DNA of 64,000 nt from Gammaproteobacteria bacterium (GTDB lineage: Bacteria; Pseudomonadota; Gammaproteobacteria; Eutrophobiales; Eutrophobiaceae). The notes under the pieces were generated by a model, which was not told where the DNA came from, did no database searches, and saw only the letters and a list, made by a program, of their open reading frames with translations. Below are positions 63,329 through 64,000 of the stretch, piece by piece; the first letter of the stretch is position 1, and each line of letters opens with the position of its first letter. Position numbers and translations under genes: made by a program. The stretch is taken from the NCBI GenBank assembly GCA_004297165.1, contig SCUJ01000006.1:1116464-1180463 (forward strand), written 5' to 3'.

Positions 63329-64000
63329 TCAGGAGCGGAGCCCGCCGGAGCGTTTTATCGACTTGATGGCAAGAAGAGGAATCAACAGGATTAAAAACAG
63401 TACCGCGCTTATCTCCGAGACCTGCACGAACGTCGCCCAGGGATAATGCAAATAATGCTCAATCATCTCCACAGCCGCCATGGCGAGGCAGGCATTGAAA
63501 ATCGTCGTGTAATCCTTCGCAATGGCACGGGCGAAGCTGAATGACATGCCCTCGATGGACTCCTTATATCTGGTGAAATCCGGGATCCAGCGCGGCACCC
63601 GCGCGCAATACCCGGCGTATTCGGCGCCGAACCGGTTCTGCAGATAATGTTCTTCAGCGGCTATGATGCTTGCATAAATCAAGTAGTGAAACCCGATGCC
63701 GAACAGCATGGCCAGCGGCTGGCCATTCATGACGAATATCCCGGAGAACAGCAGCATATTGCCGACATACAGAGGGTTGCGACATAGGCCGAAGAAGCCG
63801 CCGGTGACAAGCTTGTCGGCGTAAACCTGTTTATTCAGTCCTCCGCGTTTGATATAGACCCACCCGATGGTCGCCGACCTGAAGGCAAGACCCGCCACGA
63901 TTATTAACACGGCAATAATATCCTTCGCCTCCTCGATCCATACCGCGCCAAGGTATTCGGCGGGCGGTGGAAATAAAACAAATAACACGGCGAAAATGAC
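63329..64000 (-). CDS. isoprenylcysteine/phospholipid methyltransferase-like membrane protein (5' end outside window)
   Basis: The frame is open to the window edge on the minus strand, so the start is missing. The visible part has a membrane N-terminal half and the ICMT/PEMT signature LVTGGFFGLCRNPLYVGNMLLFSGIF, then AAEEHYLQNRFGAEYAGYCARVPRWIP (SAM-dependent methyltransferase region). The C-terminal ~80 residues add further hydrophobic segments. It would methylate a membrane lipid or C-terminal cysteine; substrate unknown. Confidence 0.8.
   Translation of the reverse strand, partial: VIFAVLFVLFPPPAEYLGAVWIEEAKDIIAVLIIVAGLAFRSATIGWVYIKRGGLNKQVYADKLVTGGFFGLCRNPLYVGNMLLFSGIFVMNGQPLAMLFGIGFHYLIYASIIAAEEHYLQNRFGAEYAGYCARVPRWIPDFTRYKESIEGMSFSFARAIAKDYTTIFNACLAMAAVEMIEHYLHYPWATFVQVSEISAVLFLILLIPLLAIKSIKRSGGLRS

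Noticed and set aside
1-64000. CRISPR arrays, rRNA or tRNA genes and complete insertion sequences
   Set aside because: No regularly spaced repeats, cloverleaf-like sequences or transposase genes were seen on reading the window.

Overview
The window reads as one piece of a GC-rich proteobacterial chromosome, most like a gammaproteobacterium. Evidence for this is the BkdA1/BkdA2/BkdB order, an orphan Hcp, a periplasmic PQQ enzyme and many signal peptides; I cannot name a genus. Genes are densely packed, often as ATGA/GTGA/TGATG-coupled operons. No rRNA, tRNA, complete insertion sequence or CRISPR array is visible.

Layout. 1-1.9 kb: tail of an outer-membrane-like protein, a cupredoxin and an exported TIM-barrel protein. 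1.9-11.1 kb: an Lrp-type regulator divergent from a tightly coupled catabolic operon. It encodes branched-chain 2-oxoacid dehydrogenase E1alpha, E1beta and E2, an isovaleryl-CoA-dehydrogenase-like enzyme, a thiolase-fold protein without its nucleophilic cysteine, a DUF35 partner, a leucine-type dehydrogenase and a ureohydrolase. 11.1-25.6 kb: exported MDR oxidoreductase, selD with an in-frame UGA (selenocysteine), hemolysin-III protein, orphan Hcp, hydroxyisobutyrate-type dehydrogenase, heterodimeric ABC exporter, MFS carrier, PAP2 lipoprotein, a VapBC-type pair with a perfect palindrome upstream, VTT membrane protein, transglutaminase and a FMN 2-hydroxyacid dehydrogenase. 25.7-33.6 kb: malonyl-CoA decarboxylase, a GTPase/DUF2868 pair, exported TIM-barrel protein, PQQ/haem dehydrogenase and an exported SDR.

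33.6-48.9 kb is a defence island: a RelE-fold/UvrD-type helicase coupled to a PD-(D/E)XK-like protein; AbiEi with an AbiEii-WYL-zinc fusion; a graveyard of decayed copies; an Mrr-like nuclease and a ParB-like protein; and a type III restriction-modification system (Mod, Bro-N protein, Res). Mod carries a premature UGA and a small palindromic element inserted in frame.

49.2-58.6 kb: SnoaL-like exported protein, a molybdopterin oxidoreductase with a fused FeS/NrfD-type partner, and a complete glucose-type ABC uptake operon. 58.6-64 kb: palindromic and MITE-like repeats around a YqaJ-type exonuclease, then DUF423, TerC, DUF1697, an SDR, a second VapBC pair and the start-less end of a methyltransferase-like membrane protein.

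The most interesting points are the selenocysteine SelD, the leucine-type operon with a cysteine-less thiolase/DUF35 pair (a possible carboxylase-free route), and the helicase/nuclease and AbiEii-WYL-zinc genes of the defence island.
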